Origin: Saccoglossus kowalevskii
Taxonomy: Eukaryota; Hemichordata; Enteropneusta; Harrimaniidae
Assembly: GCF_000003605.2 (NCBI RefSeq)
Contig: NW_003116949.1
Coordinates: forward strand, 51,312 to 75,461
DNA length: 24,150 nucleotides
Reading direction: 5' to 3'
Made by a program: the position numbers and the translations under genes
Notes under the pieces: model-generated
The model's input: only the letters and a program-made list of their open reading frames with translations
Databases searched by the model: none
What the model was told of the DNA's origin: nothing
Shown: one piece after another, positions 1-9,414 of the stretch
Layout: each line of letters starts with the position of its first letter
Position numbering within the stretch: the stretch's first letter is position 1

Positions 1-365
1 GTGCGAACTGTGTTTTAGTAAACTGACAAAAATGTCGAAATTGATAACATATCGACTTGCCAAGTAATGTGTAGTTTCTTTCATGAGTTCTGATTTGGAG
101 ATGCAAATGAGCCGAAGTGAATCTTATACTCGTTTGAGAGCGTGTGACATACAGTAAATCGTGGTGAAATCTTTCAAGGGTTAATGTTGAGACTTCGGTC
201 GAATAAATGGTCCTTGGCTGGCGAAGATGGGAGCTTACCGTGTGTAGTGTCTTTGTTCGATGCCAATCCATTGGAGGGTGTAACATGTATTATGAAATAA
301 TAATTTAATTGAACTATCTTCCTAGCAAAATATAGTTTCACAAAGAAAAAAATAATATAGATAAC

Positions 366-479
366 CCCAGAGTCGAAGGCGAGGGCATCATCAACATTGT
401 GACTACGACCAACAGCCCGCGTGGGTGATCTGACTCTTTTTGCGGGCGTGCTAGTTATATCCACAACCACATTAACCAA
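366..479 (-). other. Possible exon fragment in a 101-codon open frame
   Basis: An open frame runs from 479 to 174 on the - strand, but it begins at TTG and not ATG, and an in-frame TAA lies just upstream. Only its first 38 codons (479-366) look coding: they are GC-richer than their surroundings and encode a basic, Ser/Pro-rich stretch (residues 7-38, including STPAKRVRSPTRAVGR, then HNVDDALAFDSG). The rest is AT-rich and hydrophobic by composition. A possible acceptor (AACTAG) lies inside the segment and a weak donor (GG|GTTATC) at its end. No domain is recognised. It could be a lone exon, a decayed fragment, or chance. Confidence 0.15.
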
Positions 480-592
480 CGAATCATTTTACGTTCATCA
501 CATAGGCATACATACTTGGTAGGTTTTTGTCTCTGATAAAGTGGGTAGTATATGGGAAAAACAGCGACTCAAGATTATCACCACTGTGATGC

Positions 593-613
593 AAAAAAAA
601 AAAAAAAAAAAAA
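593..613 (+). repeat. Poly(A) tract, 21 A
   Basis: An uninterrupted run of 21 A follows GATGC. It could be the tail of a retroposed copy, but no SINE body, internal A/B box or target-site duplication could be recognised around it. Confidence 0.8.
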
Positions 614-1244
614 TATTACTACTTATGTATAAACGTATATCGTAAAAGGCGGGCTTTGAGCCGACTTCGTGGTTTAGTATGAATGTTGCCTAAATATTAT
701 TTTAATTGTTGTTGAATTCTTTGACACGAGAAATAGTAACGAATAGTTTCTATTTTATTACACACTGTGTGTAGAGGGCGTCCTCCTCTGTTACGATGTT
801 TCATGAGCAATGATAATGCAATGAGATACTAGTATACTTATCACCGTTATGCAAATATGCCTAACGTAGTAATGCTGATACATAATATTTGTAGAAAGGA
901 CAAAATAGCTAATTCTATCACGAGTTCAAAGCAGTTGGATCGACAGACAAATGTGCTAATAGCGGCCGTTCTGAGTCTGGCAGAATTTGTTTTCGTTAAG
1001 TAAGCAGAAAATATTTAGTGTCTGTCCTTGAGTGTATTCCTGCCTCGCTTCAGTTTTGAAGCCATTTATTGTATCTAGTAGAAATATTTTAACAATTCGC
1101 ATATACAGTATTCATTCATTCATTATGATTGGGGATGAACCGTGGGCATATCAGTTTATTTATTCCAAAAGCTGTGCAAAACTCAATAGGTTCAGCCCAT
1201 TCAAGTTGTTCATCAGTGGCCGAAGCCACCACCCGACCAACTTA

Positions 1245-1295
1245 AACTCATTCGCCCACGTCGATTCGTCCCCCAGGTTGATTCGTCTCACATGG
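1245..1295 (+). repeat. Degenerate 17-bp tandem repeat, three units
   Basis: Units at 1245-1261, 1262-1278 and 1279-1295 share the core ATTCG followed by a C-rich stretch (for example CGATTCGTCCCCCAGGT and TGATTCGTCTCACATGG). Just upstream, at 1216-1229, GTGGC and GCCAC form a five-pair hairpin closed by the tetraloop CGAA. The 100-codon open frame across 1032-1334 owes part of its openness to this repeat and is not called a gene. Confidence 0.55.
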
Positions 1296-1491
1296 TTTTT
1301 CGATAGGCCCAGGAAGATCCGAACAACAAACTGAATCTTATCGTAGTTATGAAATCGTCGGTCATTGTCGAGTTAAGCAATTTGATCGTTATTATTGAAA
1401 ACACTGATTATTGTATTATCAAAGTTTTCTTAAATACTGTGTTTGAGTACTTTTATATATTTATACGCATTTCTATAATGTTAACTTTCGA

Positions 1492-1571
1492 CCAATGAGG
1501 GACATTCCCGCCGAGGGTTCAGAATCCCACCGAGCCTATAAATAGGACGCACAAGTATTTTAGCGCCAGTC
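1492..1571 (+). promoter_or_regulatory. Core promoter: CCAAT box, TATA/MEF2-like box, initiator
   Basis: CCAAT lies at 1492-1496. CCTATAAATAGG lies at 1535-1546 and holds both a TATA box (TATAAATA from 1537) and a perfect MEF2 consensus (CTATAAATAG). CCAGTCT at 1566-1572 fits the initiator YYANWYY, with its A at 1568. TATA to initiator A is 31 bp and CCAAT to initiator A is about 75 bp, both textbook spacings. Downstream, an ATG at 1615 opens only a 36-codon frame, and ATG|GTAAAT could be a splice donor. An AATAAA at 1657 so soon after the TATA box also fits an LTR promoter; no matching second LTR or TG...CA ends were found. Confidence 0.45.
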
Positions 1572-2053
1572 TTTACCGCGTTGTTGTGTTCAATATTTGC
1601 TTACATTTTTATTTATGGTAAATTCTCCGGTGTATCAGTGGATATACTGTATTGATGTAATAAACTACTCTACGCGTTTATTACTTACGTATTCGTTTCC
1701 TGTGATTGATTTGTTTGCATAGCCTGGCATTTCTTACTTATTTTGGATATAACCCAGTCACGAATCATATCCCCACAGTCATACGACATACATCACCTCG
1801 AAGATGTTTATATTATCACACTTTGCAATACGTTAATGCTTCAATGGTCAAATCAAGTTATTCATATTTCAAGAATATAGTGTAATTACAGGTATGTATA
1901 TTTCGACACTGCACACAATCGTAAGGCTGACTAATGGGACGAAAGTGTATTGGAACGAATCGACTTGTGGTACAAATTTGAACTGACTGTCAATAATTAT
2001 TTCTTACTCAGCAAAAGCATATGCGGGATACATTTGGAAATCTTTGACATTAA

Positions 2054-2123
2054 CCCCGCCCTCTAAAGTCGCACTAGCCAATCACATGGCAATGACTCGT
2101 ACTGATATTATTTTTTAACCAAT
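2054..2123 (+). promoter_or_regulatory. GC box plus two CCAAT boxes
   Basis: CCCCGCCC (Sp/KLF-type) lies at 2054-2061. CCAATCA occurs at 2078-2084 and again at 2119-2125, 41 bp apart, matching NF-Y sites in the same orientation. No TATA box is evident between these and the ATG at 2201. The spacing suits a TATA-less promoter for a transcript starting near 2150-2200. The elements are visible; the activity is inferred. Confidence 0.35.
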
Positions 2124-2200
2124 CATGAAAACTTCCGTTGGCATTATTAATAGCACATGGCGTTATGTAAAACAATAGTTCCCAAGCCGCAATACAACTT

Positions 2201-2467
2201 ATGAATGAACTCAGAGCGCAAGTAGTAACATATTCAACGATCAAAATGGTCCATTTTCAATTCATTGCAAGATTTCGCGTTATGCGTGAAATCCATTGTC
2301 AAAACGGGAAAGGTCTTAGCAGGGTCTCACAGACAAAACGCCGACCTGCAGCAGAAATGGTCGTCGGAACGTCAAAACATCTCATTGGATTCGACGAACG
2401 GGGTATTTCTTCGCTCAACAATGTGCTATACACATTTGATGAGCCGAGAACCAGTTTGTTTTTATGA
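2201..2467 (+). CDS. Small hypothetical ORF, 88 codons, downstream of a promoter-like block
   Basis: This frame starts with a true ATG and follows the GC box and CCAAT pair by about 80 bp. The product would be basic and without a recognisable domain, signal peptide or membrane segment; residues 37-62 are rich in Lys/Arg/Gln (for example SRVSQTKRRPAAEM). A second frame over the same DNA (2229-2466) is also open and would reach a fair splice donor, GAT|GTAAGG, at 2469. So the segment may instead be a 5' exon read in the other frame. Open frames of this length are expected by chance in the window, and the context is the only reason to list it. Confidence 0.2.
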   Translation: MNELRAQVVTYSTIKMVHFQFIARFRVMREIHCQNGKGLSRVSQTKRRPAAEMVVGTSKHLIGFDERGISSLNNVLYTFDEPRTSLFL

Positions 2468-3011
2468 TGTAAGGGCGTCCCAACACCGCATTTCCCTCTG
2501 AAATCGGCATTTCAACATTGAACTATGTAAAAAAAAGAATTCATGTTCAAAATCAAATCGTTCGATTTGTGTAGCATACTCGTACTGTCACATGTTTTTC
2601 GTCTTAGCCGTTGCAGTCCGCTTCATTGAATGTTTAGTTTGATAATTTATAAACATATATTCAGTGTGAGACTGTTTTCAAGTTGTGTTAATACAAAGAT
2701 GATTTAAACTTTCCCTTCCATTGCCAACGTATTTAATATATGGAAAGTAGCACGTGTGGGTGCGTTTGCGTGAGTGAAAGACGGATGCAGGAGAGATTTC
2801 TTGTCGCAACGCGTTCTATTTATTTCCAACGTGCGTGGCCGTCGCTTTTGATTGCGTATATTTTGTTCTTTCATACTCGAAATCTATCGCTGGCACCGTT
2901 TATTTTGTAATTTCTCACAACTGAATGTCCAAGCTGACTTTGTTTTGGCTGTAATAGTGGGGGAATATGTTCACATATATTCTACATTGAAAAAAATATT
3001 CGCATTATAGT

Positions 3012-3057
3012 CTCCATAATAGGGAAATAGCGTGTACAATACACCATATTATTGGAG
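3012..3057. repeat. Nested inverted repeat
   Basis: CTCCA-TAATA at 3012-3021 pairs with TATTA-T-TGGAG at 3047-3057, with one bulged base. Inside it, GTGTA (3032-3036) and TACAC (3040-3044) pair around CAA. The whole could fold as a two-step hairpin. Function unknown. Confidence 0.5.
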
Positions 3058-3152
3058 TTTAAATCATTAGACGAGGCGAAATGGACACAGGATAGTGTAG
3101 CAGAGCATCATGGGTATTCTCTAATTAACTGCACACAAATTCCAAAATGTCG

Positions 3153-3172
3153 AGTGGCCAGCCACTATAAAT
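3153..3172 (+). repeat. Perfect hairpin abutting a TATA-like box
   Basis: AGTGGC (3153-3158) and GCCACT (3161-3166) are separated by only CA. The sequence then runs directly into TATAAAT (3166-3172). The same order, inverted repeat then TATAAAT, recurs at 3483-3527. Confidence 0.5.
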
Positions 3173-3482
3173 CGCTTTCCGTATAATCTTCCACGCACAT
3201 GATGCAAACGACATACTGATATTCACAAGTATTTCAGTTGAATGAAAGATTTTATAGTTTGGGTGTTTTATGTTTCAGCTTAGCTTAAATTCCATGCCCA
3301 AGCATAGGCTGAGAGACAAAGAATTTAACATTTTGCTCTGTTGCTTTTCAAGTAAATCCCTGACATTTTCGGCTGTTACATATCCATAAACTAATACAAC
3401 AAACATCACAATTGCGTGAAATTAGTCAGATCGAAACGTGTTCCAGTGTCGGCGACAGGGTTTGTAAACGGTTATGTGTTGG

Positions 3483-3516
3483 CACAGTCCCTCAACACCG
3501 GTGTTGAGGGACTGTG
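3483..3516. repeat. 34-bp perfect palindrome without loop
   Basis: The arm CACAGTCCCTCAACACC (3483-3499) is followed at once by its exact reverse complement (3500-3516), centred on CCGG. Pairing stops at 3482/3517. Nine bases later comes TATAAATAGG (3521-3530). No target-site duplication is evident on either side. It could extrude as a cruciform, bind a dimeric factor, or be the fused ends of a small foldback transposon. Confidence 0.9.
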
Positions 3517-3770
3517 GTAATATAAATAGGTGACGGTAAATGTTGTATTGGTGACGCACATTTGTGTTATAGGGGGTTTATAGGGGAGAATGGGCATAGC
3601 TCTTCTGTGTCGATAAAAATCTTAATGTCTGAAAATAACAAATTTGATAACACCAACTAAAAAACCACCACAAAGACTAAACGCCAACACAAAAAGAGCA
3701 ACGGATCCACAGCAAAATCAAAACATTACACTCGTTAAAACACGGTATATCTCTTTCTGGAGGATATGGT

Positions 3771-3786
3771 GGCCCTAATAAGGGCC
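3771..3786. repeat. GC-rich hairpin
   Basis: GGCCCT (3771-3776) and AGGGCC (3781-3786) pair perfectly around the loop AATA, inside otherwise AT-rich DNA. Confidence 0.6.
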
Positions 3787-4049
3787 GTTTCTGAGCTAAA
3801 CAAACATATTTCCTGTTACACTAAAGAATGATCTCGTGTCAACTGGTGTAATTTCCTCAACGGCAGAGTATATGGAATACGCAAAATTTCCGAAGCTGAT
3901 TAAAGACAACGGTGGTCGCTCTAAACACCTTTTTATTTTGTTAAAACAAAATTCCCCGTATTATTCCACACACGTAAATGCTTTTCACAACATTGATGAC
4001 TGTACACACAACGCGTGTTCAGTGAAACTTTAACTTCTTGAACTCAAAT

Positions 4050-4088
4050 GGGTGCCACACTGGGTTGCCAGACCGGGGTGCCAGGCTG
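4050..4088 (+). repeat. Degenerate short tandem repeat, GGGTGCCA-like
   Basis: Three imperfect units of 12 to 14 bases (GGGTGCCACACT, GGGTTGCCAGACCG, GGGTGCCAGG) lie in a row in one of the most GC-rich patches of the window. No function is assigned. Confidence 0.4.
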
Positions 4089-4538
4089 CTCCAGCTTATT
4101 ACAGGATTTAGTTATAGATATATTTCGTAAATTTTCGAACTGTTACCATCCAAATCTTGTTTTTATACGAACATTCCAGGTTTGTTCGGCATAAATGAGA
4201 TCACATTTACCACTCCTTTGGGTAAAATGGTTTGTCTCATTAACCTCCGCCTTTTCGTCACTGATTGTTTTTAAAATGATTTGCAGAAAAAAAAAACAAA
4301 TCCGATTATCACTTCATTTTCAACGTATGAGGGCGGGCGTTGTTGCAGTTTCCGTGGTTTAAAGCATTCAAGTTTCTGTTGATCAGTGGCTCTGTGAATG
4401 AAACAAAAATTGTGGCATTTCAAGTTCAATAGATAGTACTCTAAAAAACAGGTGTGAGCTATCCACAGTTGTGGTGGTTATCTGTGGTCCGGGTCCGATG
4501 CTCAGTTGTTTTTTACTCAGGCAAAGACCAACGACTTA

Positions 4539-4558
4539 ATTTGCATAATTATGCAAAT
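4539..4558. promoter_or_regulatory. 20-bp palindrome made of two octamer (POU) motifs
   Basis: ATTTGCAT (4539-4546) and ATGCAAAT (4551-4558) are both exact octamers, in opposite orientation around AATT, so all 20 bases form a perfect palindrome. The octamer is the classic binding site of Oct/POU factors, and paired sites can recruit dimers. Other octamers occur at 101, 849, 11277, 16913 and 17482, some inside repeat-like sequence. Thus this may be a repeat-derived motif and not an enhancer. Confidence 0.5.
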
Positions 4559-4769
4559 AACCCTGCTGCCACTTGGAAGCTATTCTCATTCCGCCGTTCA
4601 TTCACTGCACGCTGTACGTGGACTAATTTATTGCCCTTTAATCAGTTTTTGGCGTCTCTCGCTGCTATACCCCAATCTTGTAGTGTGAATTGTTCGTTGT
4701 CATGCTTTATGACCTATTGAACTGGATTTACGAGGAGTTAACCGTAAGATGACCAGTTTGCTGAATTAG

Positions 4770-4958
4770 TTGAGCGGGAATTTTGAGATTACATTCACTC
4801 GCTCAGCTGTCACGAGAGCTTCTAAACAAGCGGAGGGAGTGAGAATCCAATCTTGGTGTTTTTACGAAATTTCATGCGGAGCTGACAATTTATGTGAATA
4901 TTGCCGTCCTTGGATACCAGAGTGTCACTTCAGATGCAAGTCTAGCGAAAAAATCCTA
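4770..4958 (+). other. Possible untranslated or internal exon ending at a strong donor
   Basis: CTA|GTAAGTG at 4956-4965 is a near-consensus 5' splice site. Upstream, one frame is open from 4770 but has no ATG, so the segment would be a 5' untranslated exon or an internal exon (acceptor-like GAATTAG just before 4770). It lies at the edge of the CpG-rich zone, where the promoter of a + strand gene would be expected. There is no direct evidence of transcription. Confidence 0.2.
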
Positions 4959-5187
4959 GTAAGTGTTTTATGTTTATCATCCAAGTTGAAAATCTTCGCG
5001 CAGTCGGCAGAGCGATCGTCGACAGCTCTGAGAACTCGCTTCCAACTGACCAAAAAATAGTTTTATCACTTATGTCTTGATCTTTTAAAACATAACAAGT
5101 GATGGTAATATAAGTTGGGTGTATTATCTCATAAAAAGTGTGAAATGACAATTCTGTCACTAACATTATTTCAACTTTTCAACAAAA

Positions 5188-5294
5188 ATGCAGCAGCCGA
5201 TGATGACCGGAAATGATACAATAGTGTTCCATGTTCTTGATCATCTCGCCACATCTTTCTGTCCGGAGATTTACACTTTTGTGATCGACGAAAG
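5188..5294 (+). CDS. Possible first coding exon, 35 codons plus 2 bases
   Basis: An ATG in a good start context (AAAAATG, A at -3) opens 35 codons that run to the donor AAAG|GTGAAA at 5295, leaving phase 2. If read through, the frame stops at once (AGG TGA), so splicing is needed for a longer protein. The peptide starts MQQPMMTGNDTIVFHVLDHL and continues through SFCPEIYTFVIDE; it is not recognised. It sits where the CpG-rich zone gives way to the CpG-poor block, as first exons do in animals with gene-body methylation. A phase-compatible acceptor followed by 48 open codons occurs at 19417, but the pairing is speculative. Chance is a real alternative. Confidence 0.25.
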
Positions 5295-6347
5295 GTGAAA
5301 TACAAGAATGATTTACATTCTTATATTCATTTTTATCAGAATTTATACGTGGATGATTTGTATTGAACCGCACGTCATCGCTGCTATCACAGGAAGTGCA
5401 CCCGGTTCAAGAAAATCGATAAATTGTCTGTAGATCGTGATGAAATGATAATTCGTTTAACTTTTGGGTAATGTTTATCTTTAGTAATAACATTTTTAAC
5501 TGGTGCCACAAAAAATTTAGAAATTTTCAATATTACATCAAAATTGAAAAACTAGTAAATTGCAGCAGTCAAAGTACAAATATTTATTGACTTTCTAGAT
5601 AATTTTTCCCCTCTCAGAGCTGATCATTGTGGTATTTTTTTTCTAACCCAGGGCAGGGCACATTTAAATGATTCAGAGACATAGTACCTTAAATAATTAT
5701 ATCTGTTATTTCTAGCAAAGAGTAGGTCTGTATCTTCCCTCAATTAAATATCCCAGTGGGACATAAGATTTATCGCAGATGGATGATTTTAAATAGGTAT
5801 GAATAAAGCACTGTACAATAAAGCAGCACTGGAGGGCACAGATCATTGTTCAGATTGCTGGCGTTAACAATTGCATTGTTTACCCAACAACTGAAAATAG
5901 TTCATGTAAAAACTTATTCCACCTTTCGTAATTGTTCTGTTTTGGCAACTATCTGCTGCCAAGATCGTCGTAGTTGTAATGCAGAAGTTCAAAATTAAAG
6001 GATAAGTCTGTTTTCCAATAATGTTAGTTTATGTTCATACTACTAGGTGATTACAATTTATATTCAAAGGATCTTGTCAAACTTTTTCATCATATTTTTG
6101 GCACATTTACATTGTCCTATAAAATAATAGTTTTGCTAAAAAGAAATGACTTGATTGTTTTGATTGTACACTCCTTGATACTATGATTTTAAATAGAGAA
6201 TTCGTAAAACTTGAATTATTTTTTTTACTTTATTCCCATTTATTACTGTGCCAGACCTTATTATCTGATCACTGCGCTTGCCTATATCACTCGCCCAACT
6301 CAAGACCCAGAAGTTCTAATTGTCACTCTCAATAATTCTATTTTCAG

Positions 6348-6430
6348 GAGATTTTATCAGTACAACTTTTCAAATCACTCACATTACTGTGCTCAGAAGA
6401 TCCAAAGTTTAACGAAGTAGTACAACATTA
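6348..6430 (+). other. Possible exon between consensus-like splice sites
   Basis: The acceptor TTCTATTTTCAG ends at 6347 and the donor TTA|GTGAGTG begins at 6431. Frame 0 encodes 27 codons with a helix-like, leucine-rich character (EILSVQLFKSLTLLCSEDP then KFNEVVQH), and the donor splits the stop codon TA|G, so splicing would keep the frame open. The phase does not match the possible exon at 5188-5294, but would match a phase-0 donor at 4958. Twenty-seven open codons are not rare at this AT content, so this is only a candidate. Confidence 0.2.
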
Positions 6431-8194
6431 GTGAGTGGGTCCTGATTATTTTTTTCTCACTGACTACACCCTGATTCCCAAACAAGAATTACAGTTAAAG
6501 TATTCTTTGCCCTCTGTTCCCTGGTGTGTACAGGTGGTTATTTCACCCTTAGTGATACTTATAGTGTGGTTGACTTTTATCCATTACTAATCTATAATGA
6601 ACAAGTAACACTTCAGTCTCCCTGGACACAAACTGAACTCATTGTTATTTCAACATCTAATAAATTTTAACTAAATTGGCATTTTGATCTCCAAATAAAT
6701 CATCCTAAAAGTCTTTAAGCTTGATTTATTGACAAAAAACTAACGTATATTCAAGTTGTATCCATTTTGAATTTTGTGCTGTATAACTAAAACGTATGAT
6801 AATAATTTTGTTTAAAACTCCCAACAGGCTGCTTTTGCCTCCTGGTAGAGTGTCATGGCTGGCTTAGGCTTGAAAAAATGGAATTATAATGAATCACAAA
6901 ACTTAATGTAAATAAGAATCAGTTGGCTGCGAAAATTAGTAATGAAACCTCTGATATGGATAATGGCAAAATAAAAAATCTGAAAATGCTATTAGCAAAT
7001 TTTAATAAACTATTGCTAGACATTTGATTTATTTAAGAAGGCTTCTGTGTTTGTGAAGAAACGTTATTACTTGTAACAAACAAAATGGAGTTTATTTGTT
7101 TTTCACCTAGTATAGAATTTAGCTCTGTTCAGTTTGACTGGTAGTTGTATTGGAATGTTTGTCACAGGTAAACATGGTAAAGACTACTGTTTGACATGCC
7201 ATATAGCAATAGTTCTCCTTAAATATCTGCATTGTAGTAAGGTACAGCTATTTATTACGGTTCAGACTTTCCTTTTTTCGTCAACAGCCAAGTGTAGCTT
7301 TACAATGAATTTCAATTAACAGTTGGAAATGTTTTCTATTCACTGAAAACTAAATTTTTTTCCTGACAATACATGCATGTATGTAACTAAGGACAATTAT
7401 TTGAGTTTTCTTTGTAGAAGGCCATACTGCTAAGATGCTAATCTTGTTGTATATGTCTTTGGGTAATTTTCATTTATATCCAATTTAAGCAACTTTAAAA
7501 ATACTAAAGAGCAACTTATACTGAATGCAGGTTTTAAAGCCATGTTTAATATTAGTCCTTGATCAGCGAGGATTTAAGACAAGATTAGACTACCAGACAA
7601 TAGGCTATTGTCCTTTTCACACTAAATACCTCAACGATTTTATATTGGTACTCTAAAACTTGGAAGGATTCTAATCACTGCCTATTCAGAATTTTGATGG
7701 AGCTTGACCATAGCTGCGAAACTTTGAAATTCCCACCTTGAAACTTTGCCAATAGGCATTGACAGTTGCTCCTCGTAGGGCTTGTTCCAGCATGCCTAAA
7801 AGTTTAATGAGAGGTGATAATATACGAGTTTGAAATAAACATATAATCCCTAAAGTATCTGTACAAGCAAACAGTTACAACTGACTTTAACTGACACTTG
7901 TTCAGTAAACAAAATCCTTAAATGCGTTTTCTATGCATTTAGGTATGCGGCATTAGATAGTTGAGGAGTACATTTTTGTGACACTAACTCTGAGCTGGGT
8001 GGTAGCCATGGTAACAGGCTTCCATTTATTCTGATGTTAACAGTACACTGTCTGTGCTAGTAATCATTTAACCTGCATTATAAAGTGGCATGTACTAAGT
8101 ATAATAGTGATGTGTACAATTCCCTGTGGTCTGTAAAAAACTGTCACATATCTATTAGTTTAATTGGTTTCATAACTATAATATACCTAGAGAA

Positions 8195-8362
8195 CAAGTT
8201 GCCTGCCCATTGAGGAATTAAAATTGCCTGTTTTAGTCAAAATAAAATTGTTGAAAAAATTTAAAATATTTGTTTATAAACTTTTGAAAACTGTCCAACA
8301 TAAAGCTATATAACATTTATAAACTGTGATAATCTTAATTCCCCAAGGCAAGTGAAAACTTG
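8195..8362. mobile_element. Imperfect inverted-repeat element, MITE-like
   Basis: The left end (8195-8226, containing TTGCCT then GGAATTAAAATT) and the right end (8331-8362, reverse complement containing TTGCCT then GGAATTAAGATT) are inverted copies with one small indel. Similarity continues more weakly inward, so the 168 bp could fold as one long hairpin. There is no coding capacity, and no clear target-site duplication was found. A MITE relic is the likely identity. Confidence 0.35.
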
Positions 8363-9324
8363 AAATCACTAAAAGTTGAAGTCACTATTTCCTTATTTTT
8401 GCAACCACCTATGCCAATCTGCCTGTCTTGGACATTTTGGCAGACAGCTTTATTCATTATTTTATCTCCTGCAGTACAAGGTACATGTATGTCATACTGT
8501 TTTGAAAAAAATTATTTCATTAAAATTATTTTTAATTGAGTACAACTTCAAAATATCTTGTACACAGATAATCAAATAAATGTGAATAATCTACCGATAT
8601 TTACTAATAAAGGCAAGTCATCTTGAAACTAAAGATAGACAAATTTAGAAACAGGTTTTATTAATTCCAACAAATTAGGAAAAAAATAACAAACTTTCAC
8701 AGCCAAATAATCTGTTGGGTAATATTAAGCTAACTGTTAATACAATTTGACCTTACTTGTCATTTTTCTGTGGAAAATCCTCGCTTACAAACACCTACAT
8801 GTGTACCTACTGTAAGACTAGCTGATTTGGCATCCTTGCGTTGAGCGATAATTTTGGTTTCAAATACCCTAGAAAAGTGTTCAAGAATTTTTGTGTAAAT
8901 GTTCAGTGTTCATACGTAAAAGATTTTTGACAAACACTGATTGAATGCAGACTAATTTTGTCCACAAAACTATGGATGTGGTTCATTTATTAAATATATT
9001 TTTATTGGATTTGATGTTGTGAGGATGTTGACGAGTTTTTACTGGTTTAATCACTGGTTTATGAAGGAAACAATTAATTCTATTGTTAATTTTGCATATA
9101 ATTATTCATTGGTTTTTATGTGTAAATAGACCCAACTAAAACCAAATAAAACACATTCTGGTAACAAGATAAAAAAAATGCTGGCCAGATTGGTAAGCAG
9201 TATATTTTAAAAATTTTTTTTTTTTATCCCATTAAGCTTAACTTTTTGGTTATTGCTAGAACATAATTATAATTGAACTGTATGTATGAAAATGTACAAT
9301 TTCAAAAATATTGGTAGAAATATA

Positions 9325-9414
9325 AGAAACGCAGGATTTATTTTATGTGGCCTAATATTAGTTTAAGCCCTATACATAACATTATCATTACATTGTATTT
9401 TCATTTTTTAACAG
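9325..9414 (+). repeat. Dispersed repeat B, copy 1
   Basis: About 90 bp are shared with 19326-19416 in the same orientation. The best part is AGAAAC-GCAG-ATTTATT-TATGTGGCCT, with about 80 percent identity over 40 bp; one difference is CpG here against CA in the other copy. Both copies end in a long T run and AG that resembles a splice acceptor (CATTTTTTAACAG here). Confidence 0.45.

Larger units (their letters stand above)
1..5300. other. CpG-rich, gene-poor flank (left)
   Basis: By hand count the first 960 bases hold about 35 CpG dinucleotides, against about 9 in the 960 bases from 5461. Base composition is otherwise AT-rich. No convincing gene is seen. Apart from the promoter-like blocks, hairpins and short ORFs listed separately, the stretches 620-1030, 1680-2040, 2520-3000, 3540-3770 and 4090-4450 show nothing I can name. 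In animals with mosaic methylation, normal CpG content marks unmethylated intergenic or promoter DNA; applying that here is an inference. Confidence 0.6.

Noticed and set aside
174-479. Longest open frame in the window (101 codons, - strand) as a complete gene
   Set aside because: It starts at TTG, has a stop just upstream, and its last 60 codons are AT-rich with no protein character. Only the first part is kept, as a weak exon fragment.
1032-1334. 100-codon + strand frame as a gene
   Set aside because: It starts at a non-ATG codon in its 5' half, runs through the 17-bp tandem repeat, and encodes nothing recognisable.
1480-1790. Complete solo LTR
   Set aside because: The TATA-to-AATAAA layout is LTR-like, but TG...CA ends, target-site duplication and a primer-binding site could not be found.
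4454-4720. 88-codon + strand frame as a gene
   Set aside because: No ATG start, and it crosses the octamer palindrome; composition is ordinary.
7210-7320. miR-33-like string TGCATTGTAGT near 7228
   Set aside because: Only 11 bases match, and the possible opposite arm pairs over about nine bases with a long loop.
7413-7457. 45-nt exon-like segment after TTTTCTTTGTAG, with a GHTAKML reading
   Set aside because: It resembles the GHT motif of ALG14-type proteins only superficially. The preceding residue does not fit, and no neighbouring exon supports it.
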